Positions 45,992 through 55,691 of a DNA stretch of 64,000 bases are shown here, in pieces. Made by a program: the position numbers and the translations under genes. The notes below the pieces were generated by a model, which saw only the letters and a list, made by a program, of their open reading frames with translations, searched no databases and was not told the origin of the DNA. Source of the DNA: Barthelona sp. PCE (taxonomy: Eukaryota; Metamonada: BaSk clade); NCBI GenBank assembly GCA_040285745.1, contig JAUFOR010000003.1:62001-126000 (forward strand), given 5' to 3'. How positions within the stretch are numbered: position 1 is the stretch's first letter; each line of letters begins with the position of its first letter.

Positions 45992-46420
45992 TTAAACACG
46001 AAGCATAACGTAGATCCTTGAATCCAACGTGAAGTTAGGCAGCTTAGCCTTATTGCCCTTAATTGTTACAATAAGACCACCGCATGAAATTAAGACGGTT
46101 AGGAGATTATCATTATCCTTATCTGTAGCAAACTTGAAACAAGTACCGTACATGACGTAATCGTAATCCTGAAGGATTGATGGTTGATCTGACTCAATGT
46201 ATTCAACAGGTGTACTGTCAAGAAGTAAATTAATCGACAATTCTGTGTTGGGTCGCACCTTAAATAGTTCTGCGTGGATGTCCATAATCATCTCAACACG
46301 CTCAGATGGATCACCAACTTCTCGTAGATGTAAACGACTGACTTTATCAAATTTCCTTCCATTAGGATCGATTTCAACAACTCTGAATGTGCCGTCGAGT
46401 AGGGATGCGTATGAAGCCAT
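45992..46420 (-). CDS. RPB8: RNA polymerase subunit RPB8 (RPABC3), shared by Pol I, II and III
   Basis: A 142-residue protein matching RPB8/POLR2H along its length: the start DGTFRVVEIDPNGRKFDKVSRLHL, split here as FRVVEIDPNGRKFDKVSRLH, corresponds to the [20 protein letters not shown] block; YDYVMYGTCFKF matches FEYVMYGKVYR; CGGLIVTIKG and DSRIYVMLRV close the OB-fold. RPB8 is an eukaryote-specific small subunit of all three nuclear RNA polymerases. It is head-to-head with the PH-domain gene. Confidence 0.93.
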   Translation of the reverse strand: MASYASLLDGTFRVVEIDPNGRKFDKVSRLHLREVGDPSERVEMIMDIHAELFKVRPNTELSINLLLDSTPVEYIESDQPSILQDYDYVMYGTCFKFATDKDNDNLLTVLISCGGLIVTIKGNKAKLPNFTLDSRIYVMLRV

Positions 46421-46529
46421 GATTTAGATGTGTGTTAAGTGTGTAAAAGGTAGAGAAACTGGCTACAAAATAATTCTTTTTACATATCGTTATACCTTTT
46501 TACACTATTTTCACACATACAAACATGCG

Positions 46530-47162
46530 ATGGATGATAACACCACTGCAAAGAAAGCCTCAGCTATTCGCTCTGTGCCTTTAGAACAGGAAGATATTGA
46601 ATTATTTACATATCGACCTGAAATGGAGGAACCTAGAGCTGTTTTGATGGCCGGGTACTTGTATAAGCGGGGAACCAGACGGAAAAATTGGCGAAAACGA
46701 TGGTTTGAAATAACATTTCATGAGTTGCGATACTCAAAATCTCCTAATGATGCTAAAAATAATGTTTTTTTGAATGTTCTGAACCTAGAACGTGCTGTGT
46801 ATGAACGGCTGAACACATTTGATGGTAAAAATAACGCGTTTGTTGTTCGTACCCCAGGCCGTGATTTATATATGAGTGGTGTTACATTAGATGATCTCTT
46901 TGGGTGGGAGGCGGCTGTACAGTATGTATTGCAAAAAAATCCACTTTTACTACGTGATATTGATAGTTTTGAATTTGGCTTCATGCATGCTTTTTATAAG
47001 TGTGTTTGTGGTGTTAGAACAGATAACGTTGTGCCGGCTGTATTGAATAATATGCATTTTTATGATAGCGATGATGACGATGATGCTGAAACACATCGTA
47101 TAACAAAAAAGGAGGTTCAAACATTGAATCCTCTTCATAGACTTCGTCGTCGTAAAAAATAG
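46530..47162 (+). CDS. PH-domain protein
   Basis: A 210-residue protein. A pleckstrin homology domain spans about 46-145: the first strands read AGYLYKRGTRRKNWRKRWFEI, with basic residues in the beta1-beta2 loop typical of phosphoinositide binding, and the domain ends with the Trp-containing helix FGWEAAVQYVL. A short acidic run (DDDDD) and a basic C-terminus (LRRRKK) follow. The frame opens at an ATG at 46428, but the start at 46530 (MDDNTTAKK) is preferred because the upstream part is not protein-like. Likely a membrane-recruited adaptor. Confidence 0.8.
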   Translation: MDDNTTAKKASAIRSVPLEQEDIELFTYRPEMEEPRAVLMAGYLYKRGTRRKNWRKRWFEITFHELRYSKSPNDAKNNVFLNVLNLERAVYERLNTFDGKNNAFVVRTPGRDLYMSGVTLDDLFGWEAAVQYVLQKNPLLLRDIDSFEFGFMHAFYKCVCGVRTDNVVPAVLNNMHFYDSDDDDDAETHRITKKEVQTLNPLHRLRRRKK

Positions 47163-47181
47163 TTAAAAAAGAATTAATTTA

Positions 47182-49077
47182 TTAAATTTGGAACTCGTCA
47201 TTTTGTAACTTAACCATTGCTTTCTGAATATCACCAAAATACTCACGAGCAATCTGATGACGACGTAGCTTCAATGTAGGTGTAACCAAACCTTCAGCAA
47301 TAGTAAAAGCCTTAACACGAATAACACGACGAGGGAGCCAGAAGGAAGGATAACGTAACTCACGACCCTTTGCGTGGACCTTTGTCAACAATTCCGTATC
47401 ATCCTCAGGCGTATTATCGTTGGGGACAATGAGAACAACAGGATAACGTACAGTTGAATCGCCATAAATCATCCTCTGCTCAGTAAAAGCATCGAACAAT
47501 TCTTCAATCTTTGTTGAGGGACAATATTCGCCTTGTGCCAACTTGAAGATGTGCTTCTTACGTCCAACAATCTGGACAAAGTGGCTTTCATCGTTGAGGT
47601 TATACTCTGCAATATCACCTGTCAATAACCAACCATCTGGACCTGTCTCACCAACAACTGAGGGACCGCGAATGCAAATCTCACCGCGAATAATACCGTT
47701 CTCCTCATCAAATGTGTGCTGAGTTTCTAGAGACTCGACAATCTTACTCTCAACCATGTAACCACCAATACCAATGTCTGTAGTCGTCTGGTCAGCGAGC
47801 GGGGATGCGTAGATACCTGCGCACGTCTCAGAGAGACCATAACCCATGGAGACCTTTGTTCCCAGAACGCAACGCAGGAAGTTAGCACAGTCGCAGTTGA
47901 GTGCAGCGCCACCAATCATCATGACTCGGAGCTGTCCACCGAACTTCGCTCGAATACTACCGACACCGAGATCCAATGGGTCCTCTCCTTCAAGGAGACG
48001 ACGGTGCAGACGACCATAGATAAAACCAAAGATCATACGGCCAATACAGTTGAGATCGCGAACACCTGTTCTGATTTTCTCTTCAAAACGCTCCATGACA
48101 CGGGGGACGCCCTCGAGAAGAGTGGGCTCTGCAGACATTAGATCATCGCTAAGTCCATTTAGATCTCCTGACCAGAACATGACGCGACCACCCATCAACA
48201 AGATGAGGTTAAGACACTGCATACCAATAACGTGTGCGAGTGGGAGGTAGCTCAGTGCAGTTGGTCTACCGAGCTCGGTGTGACGAAGACCATCAGGGTG
48301 CATGTGAACTGCACCAATAACTGCAGCATGATAGAGAGCGTCCTGACCGACTGGAATGATCTTTGGTGTTCCCGTTGTTCCGCTGGAGAACATCTCGAGA
48401 ATGACAGCGTTAACAGGTAATTCAGTCAAATCTTCAACATTAAGTGTGAAATTCTCAAAAGCCTCGGGACTAAAATCCATGATCTCAGATTCAGTTGGGG
48501 ACAATACTGTTTTAATATAGTAATGACGGAACGCCTTGAATTCGTCAAGGATATCAGGTGCCTCCTCAAATAAGGGTGAATCCTTCTCGACGAAAACAGC
48601 AAAGGGTTGTACCTCAGCAAGGATCTCAGCGACAAAGGGCTTGAAGATCGAAGTGTAGACAGGGACCATGATGTATCCGTACAAACAGCACATCATGTAA
48701 ATGATGAGGTAACTAACACTGTTACCACTGAAAACCAACATACGTGATCCAATTTCAGCACCTTCATCTTGCAAGCGCTTACCCAGAAGAAGAGCACGGT
48801 TCTTTAACTCGGTCATCGTTAAATAAACCGGTTCCGCACCTGGAGAAGGACGCTCACCAGCAATAGAAACATCAGGGTATTGTTTGAAAATGTATCGGAG
48901 CATTTCATTAATAGTTTTGAGTGCGTCGAACTCTGGAACTCCACCGTTGGCAGTGTTAATTGGTAAAATATACTCTTTAGGCAAAACAGTATCTTCAGGT
49001 TGAACAGGGGTTGTTTCAGTGACATTAGGCTGTTCCTCTTCGGATTCCATACGAACAATAACTTCTTGTTCAGACAT
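47182..49077 (-). CDS. Long-chain acyl-CoA synthetase (AMP-binding family)
   Basis: A 631-residue member of the adenylate-forming superfamily. Motifs: the P-loop FSSGTTGTPK, GYGLSETCAG, the aspartate motif WLLTGDIAEYN, and GRKKHIFKLAQGEY of the hinge and catalytic-lysine region typical of long-chain fatty acyl-CoA ligases. The internal LLEGVPRVMERFEEKI also marks the LACS subgroup. It activates fatty acids for lipid synthesis or remodelling. No transmembrane segment or peroxisomal signal (C-terminus NDEFQI). The N-terminal 40 residues are acidic and disordered. The stop is within or next to AATAAA. Confidence 0.95.
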   Translation of the reverse strand: MSEQEVIVRMESEEEQPNVTETTPVQPEDTVLPKEYILPINTANGGVPEFDALKTINEMLRYIFKQYPDVSIAGERPSPGAEPVYLTMTELKNRALLLGKRLQDEGAEIGSRMLVFSGNSVSYLIIYMMCCLYGYIMVPVYTSIFKPFVAEILAEVQPFAVFVEKDSPLFEEAPDILDEFKAFRHYYIKTVLSPTESEIMDFSPEAFENFTLNVEDLTELPVNAVILEMFSSGTTGTPKIIPVGQDALYHAAVIGAVHMHPDGLRHTELGRPTALSYLPLAHVIGMQCLNLILLMGGRVMFWSGDLNGLSDDLMSAEPTLLEGVPRVMERFEEKIRTGVRDLNCIGRMIFGFIYGRLHRRLLEGEDPLDLGVGSIRAKFGGQLRVMMIGGAALNCDCANFLRCVLGTKVSMGYGLSETCAGIYASPLADQTTTDIGIGGYMVESKIVESLETQHTFDEENGIIRGEICIRGPSVVGETGPDGWLLTGDIAEYNLNDESHFVQIVGRKKHIFKLAQGEYCPSTKIEELFDAFTEQRMIYGDSTVRYPVVLIVPNDNTPEDDTELLTKVHAKGRELRYPSFWLPRRVIRVKAFTIAEGLVTPTLKLRRHQIAREYFGDIQKAMVKLQNDEFQI

Positions 49078-49363
49078 TTTTAAATAGAAAGGGTAGAAAA
49101 ACTAGTTTCATGCACATCTGCACATTTATTCAAATATTAAACCCCATATGTGGTCCACTATTTATATTCCTGCCTGCTAAATTGTGCCACAAAGCAGAAA
49201 AACGTTAGCGGTTTTTAATTGGATTACCCGGTTTTGGATCTGTAAATAGCCATAGATTTTGTTTGACTATATGGAGTACACATACACTTTCTGTTGATGT
49301 AAACATCATAAAAATCTACAATTACTACAGTTGGATTTACATCTTTTAAAACTTCTAAATCAG

Positions 49364-50206
49364 CTATTCTTGAACTTGTTCTGCCTTAGGTTCCATTTCT
49401 TCAGACTCATTACTTGACATTTCAGACTCTGAACTCACTAAAAGATGTGCAGCAGCCATTTTGGCACGTGTTTTTTTAGCATACTTTCCTAGCCTCATTT
49501 TCTTCGAATACTTCTTCATGAACTTGTTCAGCAACCATCCTGCACCGAACCCAATCAACGGAAACGACCATTTTGATACAACAGACACAAGCGTCCCTGT
49601 GGAAATAAATCTTGTGAAGCGATCGCCTTTTGACGGACTCAATAATGAATCCATTGCAAAGAAGCTTGTGTACACGTCAAATCCTATGAACAACAAATGA
49701 TCTACATGCAATGGCCAAGTTATATGTGTGGACAAGTCATGATCCTCCTTATTAAACCGAAGGACAACTTTCTCGTTGCGAAGATACTCAATGCATCCAT
49801 GCTCATCCTTACTGGTTAAAAGCTGATTTATATCGATCATGTCCAGTTGACGAAGTGTTTCTTCTGTCAACAAATGAAAGTCTTCAAGCATTGTATATAC
49901 GACAGGACTCTCAACAATACAAGTTCGTCTTACAAACAAGCTGTTAATTACATTGGCGATCTCTTCCCCAACAATGGGTAACTGAACTACAACAATAAGC
50001 TCAGTGTTGCCAAATGTGAGTACTCTTATTCCCTCATCCATATAAACACTACATGCAAAGAACGGGTACTCTTTGAGTTGTTTAACCAGAGACTTGACCA
50101 ATGCTGTGACTTCTTTGCTTGTCACGTCTGATTCCTGGTGATTAATTGTATAAATATGTGTCTTCTCTTTTTCTGAGTAATTAATGAATAGATCCAAGTA
50201 TGACAT
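49364..50206 (-). CDS. Unknown protein
   Basis: A 280-residue protein beginning MSYLDLFINYSEKEK. The N-terminal two-thirds alternates strands and helices (possibly longin-like), and a weak hydrophobic segment (WSFPLIGFGAGWLLNKFM, about 218-235) is followed by a strongly basic stretch (KKYSKKMRLGKYAKKTRAK) and an acidic tail. The layout suggests a membrane-associated protein with a cytosolic basic patch. Family not recognised. Confidence 0.65.
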   Translation of the reverse strand: MSYLDLFINYSEKEKTHIYTINHQESDVTSKEVTALVKSLVKQLKEYPFFACSVYMDEGIRVLTFGNTELIVVVQLPIVGEEIANVINSLFVRRTCIVESPVVYTMLEDFHLLTEETLRQLDMIDINQLLTSKDEHGCIEYLRNEKVVLRFNKEDHDLSTHITWPLHVDHLLFIGFDVYTSFFAMDSLLSPSKGDRFTRFISTGTLVSVVSKWSFPLIGFGAGWLLNKFMKKYSKKMRLGKYAKKTRAKMAAAHLLVSSESEMSSNESEEMEPKAEQVQE

Positions 50207-50299
50207 GATAGAAAAAAGCTAAACTTGCCCTTGAAAAGAGAGAGAATTCTATAAACGCTCAAACAACCTTTCCCATTTGCTCAAACATAAATTTTGTTG

Positions 50300-51535
50300 A
50301 TGATAACAAATTCATACAGGGCTCTCTTGGTAGAGGACGATTTCAGGACTATAAACAAAGATGCATTTGAACAAACCTCAAAAATTCTTTTTTTGATCGT
50401 CAGCAAGCCGAACACCCAAAAGCTACTTAAAATCATTCGTAGCCATGGGTCATTCTTCACTGCACGCAACTTTAAGGGCATCAGACCATATCCAGAAGAC
50501 TCCTCAATGATGGAAATTGCAGTGAACGATACTTATCATTCTCTCACTGAGGAGCAAAAAAGCAAGTTTGCAAACATGGTTGTGGATGAAGTTGAGCATG
50601 ATTGCACGTTTGGATATGAACAGCTAACGTATCACCAGATTATGAGACAAATTTTACCAGAAAACGTCATTGTGCCAACTGGTTTCGAACTTATTGGTGA
50701 TATAGCGCACTTTAACCTGAATGACGAGCAACTAAAGTATAAATATATTATTGCTGAAGTCCTTATGAATAAGAACAATGTTATCAAAACTGTTATCAAC
50801 AAGACTGCATCAATTTCTAATGAGTTTCGAGTGTATCCACATGAACATCTGGGCGGCATTGAGAATACAGTGACTCGGGTGAAAGAGCAAAGGTGTGTTT
50901 TCAACGTTGATGTGTCTAAAGTTTATTGGAATTCGAGACTATCTCATTGTCATGAGATTGTTGTAGAAAAAGTGAAACCCGTTGATATTCTTATTGATAT
51001 GTTCTGTGGTATTGGTCCTTTTGCTATTCCTGCTGCTAAAAAAGGTAGTTTAGTATTTGCTAATGATTTAAATCCAGAATCTATCGATTTATTGCGAAAA
51101 AACAAGATTTCAAACAAAATTGGTCCAAACCTCAATATTTATAACTTGGACGCCAGAGAGTTTATAACAAATTTGTTCAATAGTAAGGAAAAGGACTTGA
51201 TGCTCAACAAAACTGTGCATTTTGTTCTTAATCTTCCTGCTTTGAGCGTAGAGTTCCTTGACTGTCTTGTGAATACAATTGATATCACTACAAATGCTGT
51301 GATTCATGTATTTGCTTTCAGTTCAGATCCAGAAAGCTTTTTTGTGAAGGATGTTGAGAAAAGAAGCATGGAATTTTTGCAGTGTGATACATTAACCGTC
51401 CTTGAAGGCAAACCAATGAGAATGGTATCATTATCAAAAGCATACGTATATCTGTCGTTTGAAGGGCCACGAACAATGGTTCGCCATCAAGACCAAGCAA
51501 CTGAGGAACCAATAACAAAGTCGCAAACCCTATGA
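50300..51535 (+). CDS. TRM5: tRNA (guanine37-N1)-methyltransferase TRM5
   Basis: A 411-residue class I methyltransferase of the Trm5/Met-10 family, which makes m1G37 next to the anticodon and prevents frameshifting. Key parts: SKVYWNSRLSHCHEIV (the conserved YWNSRL-type motif), DMFCGIGPFAIPAAKKG (SAM motif I), FANDLNPES (motif II), NLDAREFI, and VLNLPALSVEFLD (the NLPxxxxxFLD motif). The N-terminal 100 residues form the D1 region. The start at 50300 (MITNSYRALL) is the first ATG. The stop is 4 nt from that of the gene on the other strand. Confidence 0.92.
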   Translation: MITNSYRALLVEDDFRTINKDAFEQTSKILFLIVSKPNTQKLLKIIRSHGSFFTARNFKGIRPYPEDSSMMEIAVNDTYHSLTEEQKSKFANMVVDEVEHDCTFGYEQLTYHQIMRQILPENVIVPTGFELIGDIAHFNLNDEQLKYKYIIAEVLMNKNNVIKTVINKTASISNEFRVYPHEHLGGIENTVTRVKEQRCVFNVDVSKVYWNSRLSHCHEIVVEKVKPVDILIDMFCGIGPFAIPAAKKGSLVFANDLNPESIDLLRKNKISNKIGPNLNIYNLDAREFITNLFNSKEKDLMLNKTVHFVLNLPALSVEFLDCLVNTIDITTNAVIHVFAFSSDPESFFVKDVEKRSMEFLQCDTLTVLEGKPMRMVSLSKAYVYLSFEGPRTMVRHQDQATEEPITKSQTL

Positions 51536-51539
51536 TTGT

Positions 51540-52472
51540 TTACTGTTGCATCCTAATGTGACTCAACAACCTATTAAACACTTCTTCATTAAACAACGAT
51601 GAATATAGACACTGTTTCATTTTGTATGTTGTTAACTTACCATTTTTCATGAAACTAGGTTCCTGTCCGTTATATGGCAGTGTCCAATCAAGTTGAGGAA
51701 TGAAGCAAATTAAGGATGCATCGAAAAAGAATTCCCTTGACCGCCTTAAACAATTATTCAAACGACGACGTTCTCCTTGACCTACATATCTACTTTTTGT
51801 AAACGGTACACCTATTGTTATCAACAAATGAATAGAATCTCGAGATATTTGCATCAATCGTAATAACTCAAAAATGATAACTCCGCTCATACCGTGGGAA
51901 ATAACAATGATTGGCTTGTTCTGGACGCCGTAAAGTGTAGATATAGCCTGTCCAACGTTAGACATTGGTAATCCATCAAGTGCACACATGAAAACGTTTG
52001 CGTAACCTTGTTTTCGAAGTCTAGAAACCAGTTTACGCATTGAATTAGGTGTGGATCCAATGTCTCCTATTACTAGAATGGGTGGGTTCCCTTTTGTGAA
52101 ACTATTAGGTGAAGAAGGAGCAAGGAAACATGTTAATGAAATGTAGAGTCTCAAGAATTGCTCGTATAAGAACTTCCCAAAAGACACATCAAATGTTTCG
52201 CCTGCAAATGAAAGGAAGAGCATGACGAAAACATTATAAAACAAAAAGAACATGAGATAAAAAAACAATCCCATTGCTATTTTTGCTGCAACGCTAGGAA
52301 TTCCTTTAAACACAAAAAAAGTTCCGGAAAGAACTACTCCTAGAAATATCATATGTGCATAGAAAGCTAAAGAAAAACGTTTTGGTCGAAAACAATTCCT
52401 CTTAATCATGTGCGCTACCCTCGTTTCATGAATCAAAGGTGTTGAGTCATCAAGGTGTGCTGTTTTAGTCAT
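51540..52472 (-). CDS. Membrane-anchored lipase-like (alpha/beta-hydrolase) protein
   Basis: A 310-residue protein. Two transmembrane helices lie at about 40-57 and 66-90, followed by a hydrolase-like core: PILVIGDIGSTPNSM (oxyanion turn), a strand, then IIVISHGMSGVIIFELL at the nucleophile elbow and LLITIGVPFTKS. The elbow reads H-G-M-S-G instead of the usual H-S-x-G-G, so the serine is shifted by two positions and activity is doubtful. Possibly a lipase- or PGAP1-like protein that has lost activity. The second such membrane hydrolase in the window. Confidence 0.6.
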   Translation of the reverse strand: MTKTAHLDDSTPLIHETRVAHMIKRNCFRPKRFSLAFYAHMIFLGVVLSGTFFVFKGIPSVAAKIAMGLFFYLMFFLFYNVFVMLFLSFAGETFDVSFGKFLYEQFLRLYISLTCFLAPSSPNSFTKGNPPILVIGDIGSTPNSMRKLVSRLRKQGYANVFMCALDGLPMSNVGQAISTLYGVQNKPIIVISHGMSGVIIFELLRLMQISRDSIHLLITIGVPFTKSRYVGQGERRRLNNCLRRSREFFFDASLICFIPQLDWTLPYNGQEPSFMKNGKLTTYKMKQCLYSSLFNEEVFNRLLSHIRMQQ

Positions 52473-52628
52473 GGATCAGAAAATGATCCTAGAAAGGAGG
52501 AAGTTTTTAAAATCATTTTTCCCAACATTTATATAAGTTACATGCACATTTTTTAGTATTTTTCACATTTTTTGGTACATATAGACTTACCAAAAAGAAA
52601 AATTCAAACTACACTTCGCAAAAAATAA

Positions 52629-54071
52629 TTAATTTACTTTTTCTTGTTCGGATAAGGTTTTTTTTTTTCCTGATCCCATGCTTCCGATGTGAACACTAAA
52701 CACAAACAGACTAAATAGTCCAAAAAATGGTTTCAACAACCGGAAACAAATGCTACTTACAACATGAATAATTCCCAGCACAGTTGATATGATAACATCA
52801 CGTTGATTAATTCTTCCATACTTCAGAAGATACAAACATAAAGCAATTAAGGTTCTTAGTGTTAAATCTGCATTGACATAGCTCACAAAATTAAAAAACA
52901 TTCCAACTAGTGCTAGAACAATGGCATTAATTAACACATTGTTTTTCATATCGAAAATAAAAAATATACATAATCCTATAGATTGAATAATTGATAGAAA
53001 ATAATTGGACAACGAAAAGAACAAAATTTGTTTGTTTATCAAAAAGAAACTTAAAAAAATAACAATTGTAGAAATATTCTGAAAATTTATGAATATAATA
53101 ACAAAAAGTACCTTCAACAGGCTGATACATTGCAAAATTAAATAATAAACAAAAAGATAAAAGAAAGAATTGCATAAACCAAAAAACTTGTTCAAAATAT
53201 TACGAAAAACATTAAAAAAACTAAAATAACTGTAAAAAAACCAAAATAACTTGTACATAACAAGTTGTCTGCCGAAATAGAGAGGCAAAAAAGGAGGATC
53301 TTTTTCAATTTTTTCTGTTTTTTTATCAGTTTTTTTTGAAGGAGCGTCAACTGTATCAACCTTCGCTGACTTGTTTTTATCAACATTCTTTTGTTTAGTA
53401 CTAATTTCTTTTGTTGCAATACGATTTTCACGATGTTCTTTTGATGGGGAGCGTTTCTTACGTGTTGGAGATATTGGAGGTTTACGAGATGCAGATTTAG
53501 GTTTTGATGTCACACCTTTAATATCAAATTCAACCTCAAAACCCTTTTTAGCAGTCTTCTTAGGTCTACGCTTCTTCTTTTTTCTTCTTCGCTGTTCTCT
53601 TTTTTTCCTATTCTCCTGCTCGACAGCAAAGTGAATGTCGGGAACACTACGCATGTGAGTCTTCTCTAACGTATTCAACAAAGGACCGTCAACACGTGGT
53701 AAAATTTCTGGAGTACGACTCACAAAACTCTTTGGTTTTGTGACAATTGATGATATCATCTCACCTTCGTCCTCAAAAGGAGACAAAATTTCTTTATCTG
53801 GTGAAAATGGTGTCTCATAAATTGGTTCCAAAGGCGAATTCTGAGCTGACCATCCAAACCCATCCAAAAGTGAGTTAAAGTCGAACGCAGCGCGTGGAAG
53901 ATAGTTATGATCCACTGTAGCGGGTTCAGAATCAGTGACAAATGTTGTCTCTTCATATTCTGAAGTTTCAGTAGTAGGAGAAAATACATCAGTCGTTGAA
54001 TCGTGATCCAACCACCCAGGGAACACCTCAAGATCAGAATCACTGCTATAATCGTCAAAAAATAACGCCAT
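52629..54071 (-). CDS. Polytopic membrane protein with a long charged cytosolic N-terminus
   Basis: A 480-residue protein. Residues 1-150 are acidic and Ser/Thr/Pro-rich, 151-265 strongly basic (runs of RRKKKKRR and many KK pairs, possibly nucleic-acid or lipid binding), and 275-460 hold about six hydrophobic helices very rich in Phe, Ile and Leu. No known domain. The last part ends SEQEKVN. The DNA under the hydrophobic half is very AT-rich because of Phe/Ile/Asn codons. Confidence 0.65.
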   Translation of the reverse strand: MALFFDDYSSDSDLEVFPGWLDHDSTTDVFSPTTETSEYEETTFVTDSEPATVDHNYLPRAAFDFNSLLDGFGWSAQNSPLEPIYETPFSPDKEILSPFEDEGEMISSIVTKPKSFVSRTPEILPRVDGPLLNTLEKTHMRSVPDIHFAVEQENRKKREQRRRKKKKRRPKKTAKKGFEVEFDIKGVTSKPKSASRKPPISPTRKKRSPSKEHRENRIATKEISTKQKNVDKNKSAKVDTVDAPSKKTDKKTEKIEKDPPFLPLYFGRQLVMYKLFWFFYSYFSFFNVFRNILNKFFGLCNSFFYLFVYYLILQCISLLKVLFVIIFINFQNISTIVIFLSFFLINKQILFFSLSNYFLSIIQSIGLCIFFIFDMKNNVLINAIVLALVGMFFNFVSYVNADLTLRTLIALCLYLLKYGRINQRDVIISTVLGIIHVVSSICFRLLKPFFGLFSLFVFSVHIGSMGSGKKKTLSEQEKVN

Positions 54072-54575
54072 TGATTAACCTAAGACTAATATTCGCTCAA
54101 CTAGCGCAAAGGGATCGTTACGGGGCCACAGTAAACTCGTTCAGAGGAGGAGTATGTACAACTCACGCAAATTGGTGAGAATAGATTTAACAACATTAAA
54201 TTTTTGTTAGACAACTGGTAACCTGATCATACCAGTATGTCGTCAGTTTGACAATGGTAGCACTGCTTCGTCATCATCTTACTTTAAGCATAATACTATT
54301 AATAATTGCACATAATAGTATCTTTTAAATATGTCAAAATTTACTACATGTGGACCACTGATATATTTTCTGATCAGTGCATTAATGTTGTGCAAAAAAT
54401 TGGAATATCATATTGTTGCAGGCAGTACAACTTTTTCAGGTTTTGTATACAATAAATGACGACATAAAAACGTTTTATGAAGATGTGTATGTCAAAAGTC
54501 ATCATAAAACATTTCTAAACATGCTACTTCTATTTCAACCTTTTCAAACAAGTTTATAGTTGATATTTTCACACA
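54072..54575. other. Intergenic region, no gene seen
   Basis: A 504-bp divergent promoter region between the membrane protein and the Tap42-like gene. No open frame of note, no tRNA and no repeat recognised. Confidence 0.5.
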
Positions 54576-55529
54576 ATGAATGGACAAACTTCACTAAAGG
54601 ACATGTGGGAAGTTATTGAACTACATGTATGGGGTTCTCAGTACATTGAACTTGATGAGTTACTCACACTGCTCAACAAGTCTCGAAAGTTGATTTTCAA
54701 GCTGGATCTTTACAGTTGGAATGAATCACTGGAGGAAATATCCACACAATCACTTAAATATTTGTTTATAGATTATTATTTTGCTGTGTACTATATTTCA
54801 CATGGTTCAGATGGTGAAGACCGCATCAAGGACATTGAAATGGCCGAGACTTATCTTGGAAAGTACATTGACATGCTCATATGCTTTGAGATTCTTGAAG
54901 ATGGGTATCTCAGCAAAGTATTGGAAAAAAGTATTGACCCCTTCGAGCAGCGCACCCGTTTATGCGAGGAAACACAAGCAAAGATAGGAATTCGTAAAAA
55001 AATTGAACATTTTAGGGAACTTGCTGGTCGAGATCGTGAAGTTGATGATGAAATACTACGAGATTTGGAAATGAAAAAGATGCTATACTACGTATTCGAC
55101 ACAGTAGGACAACTTCGAAGTCTTGAGCAGGAAAAAGAAATGTGGAAGAATATTGGTGAAATTCCTAATATCAATGAGGTAATTGAAAAGGAACGTGAGA
55201 TTGCTGCATCCAGAGAGCTTGCAAAGCCCATTGTGATCGATTCTAACTTCTTAAAGCACTACAATCGTAATGGACTTGATGTGCGACGACAAATGTTAGA
55301 CGATGCTATGGAAGTTAATGCCAGACTCAGTGAAGAGAATAGAAATGCTGCAGTGCAGTTGGACATTGCAGAAGCAATGGATGAGGCCTTGCGTGGTGAA
55401 GAAGGTGCTAGAATTGAAGCTGAAATCAAAGCTAGCAAAACTGAGGAAGATATTATGTATGAAAATCGCGAATGGGATGATTATAAAGATAATCATGCAC
55501 GTGGAGCCGGATTTACTAAACGCGCTTAA
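54576..55529 (+). CDS. TAP42/IGBP1 (alpha4) PP2A regulatory protein
   Basis: A 317-residue all-helical protein of the TAP42 family. The middle contains RTRLCEETQAKIGIRKKIEH and DDEILRDLEMKKMLYY, which fit the TPR-like helices that bind the catalytic subunits of PP2A, PP4 and PP6. The family's hallmark C-terminus (WDDxKDxxPRGxGN) appears as WDDYKDNHARGAGF. TAP42/alpha4 stabilises the phosphatase catalytic subunit downstream of TOR. Another PP2A-linked protein (STRIP) is encoded at the left of the window. Confidence 0.85.
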   Translation: MNGQTSLKDMWEVIELHVWGSQYIELDELLTLLNKSRKLIFKLDLYSWNESLEEISTQSLKYLFIDYYFAVYYISHGSDGEDRIKDIEMAETYLGKYIDMLICFEILEDGYLSKVLEKSIDPFEQRTRLCEETQAKIGIRKKIEHFRELAGRDREVDDEILRDLEMKKMLYYVFDTVGQLRSLEQEKEMWKNIGEIPNINEVIEKEREIAASRELAKPIVIDSNFLKHYNRNGLDVRRQMLDDAMEVNARLSEENRNAAVQLDIAEAMDEALRGEEGARIEAEIKASKTEEDIMYENREWDDYKDNHARGAGFTKRA

Positions 55530-55691
55530 TATTTATTTGCAAAAATTAAATTAATAAACATCTTTTTTGATTCTTTCATCAAATTATCTCTTTTCTATAA
55601 GACTACATCAGCTACATCTTCCAAATGATCATTGTTGATCTCCATAATCTAATATAATCTCTGTTATCATTCACAAAACTTCTTTATCAGT

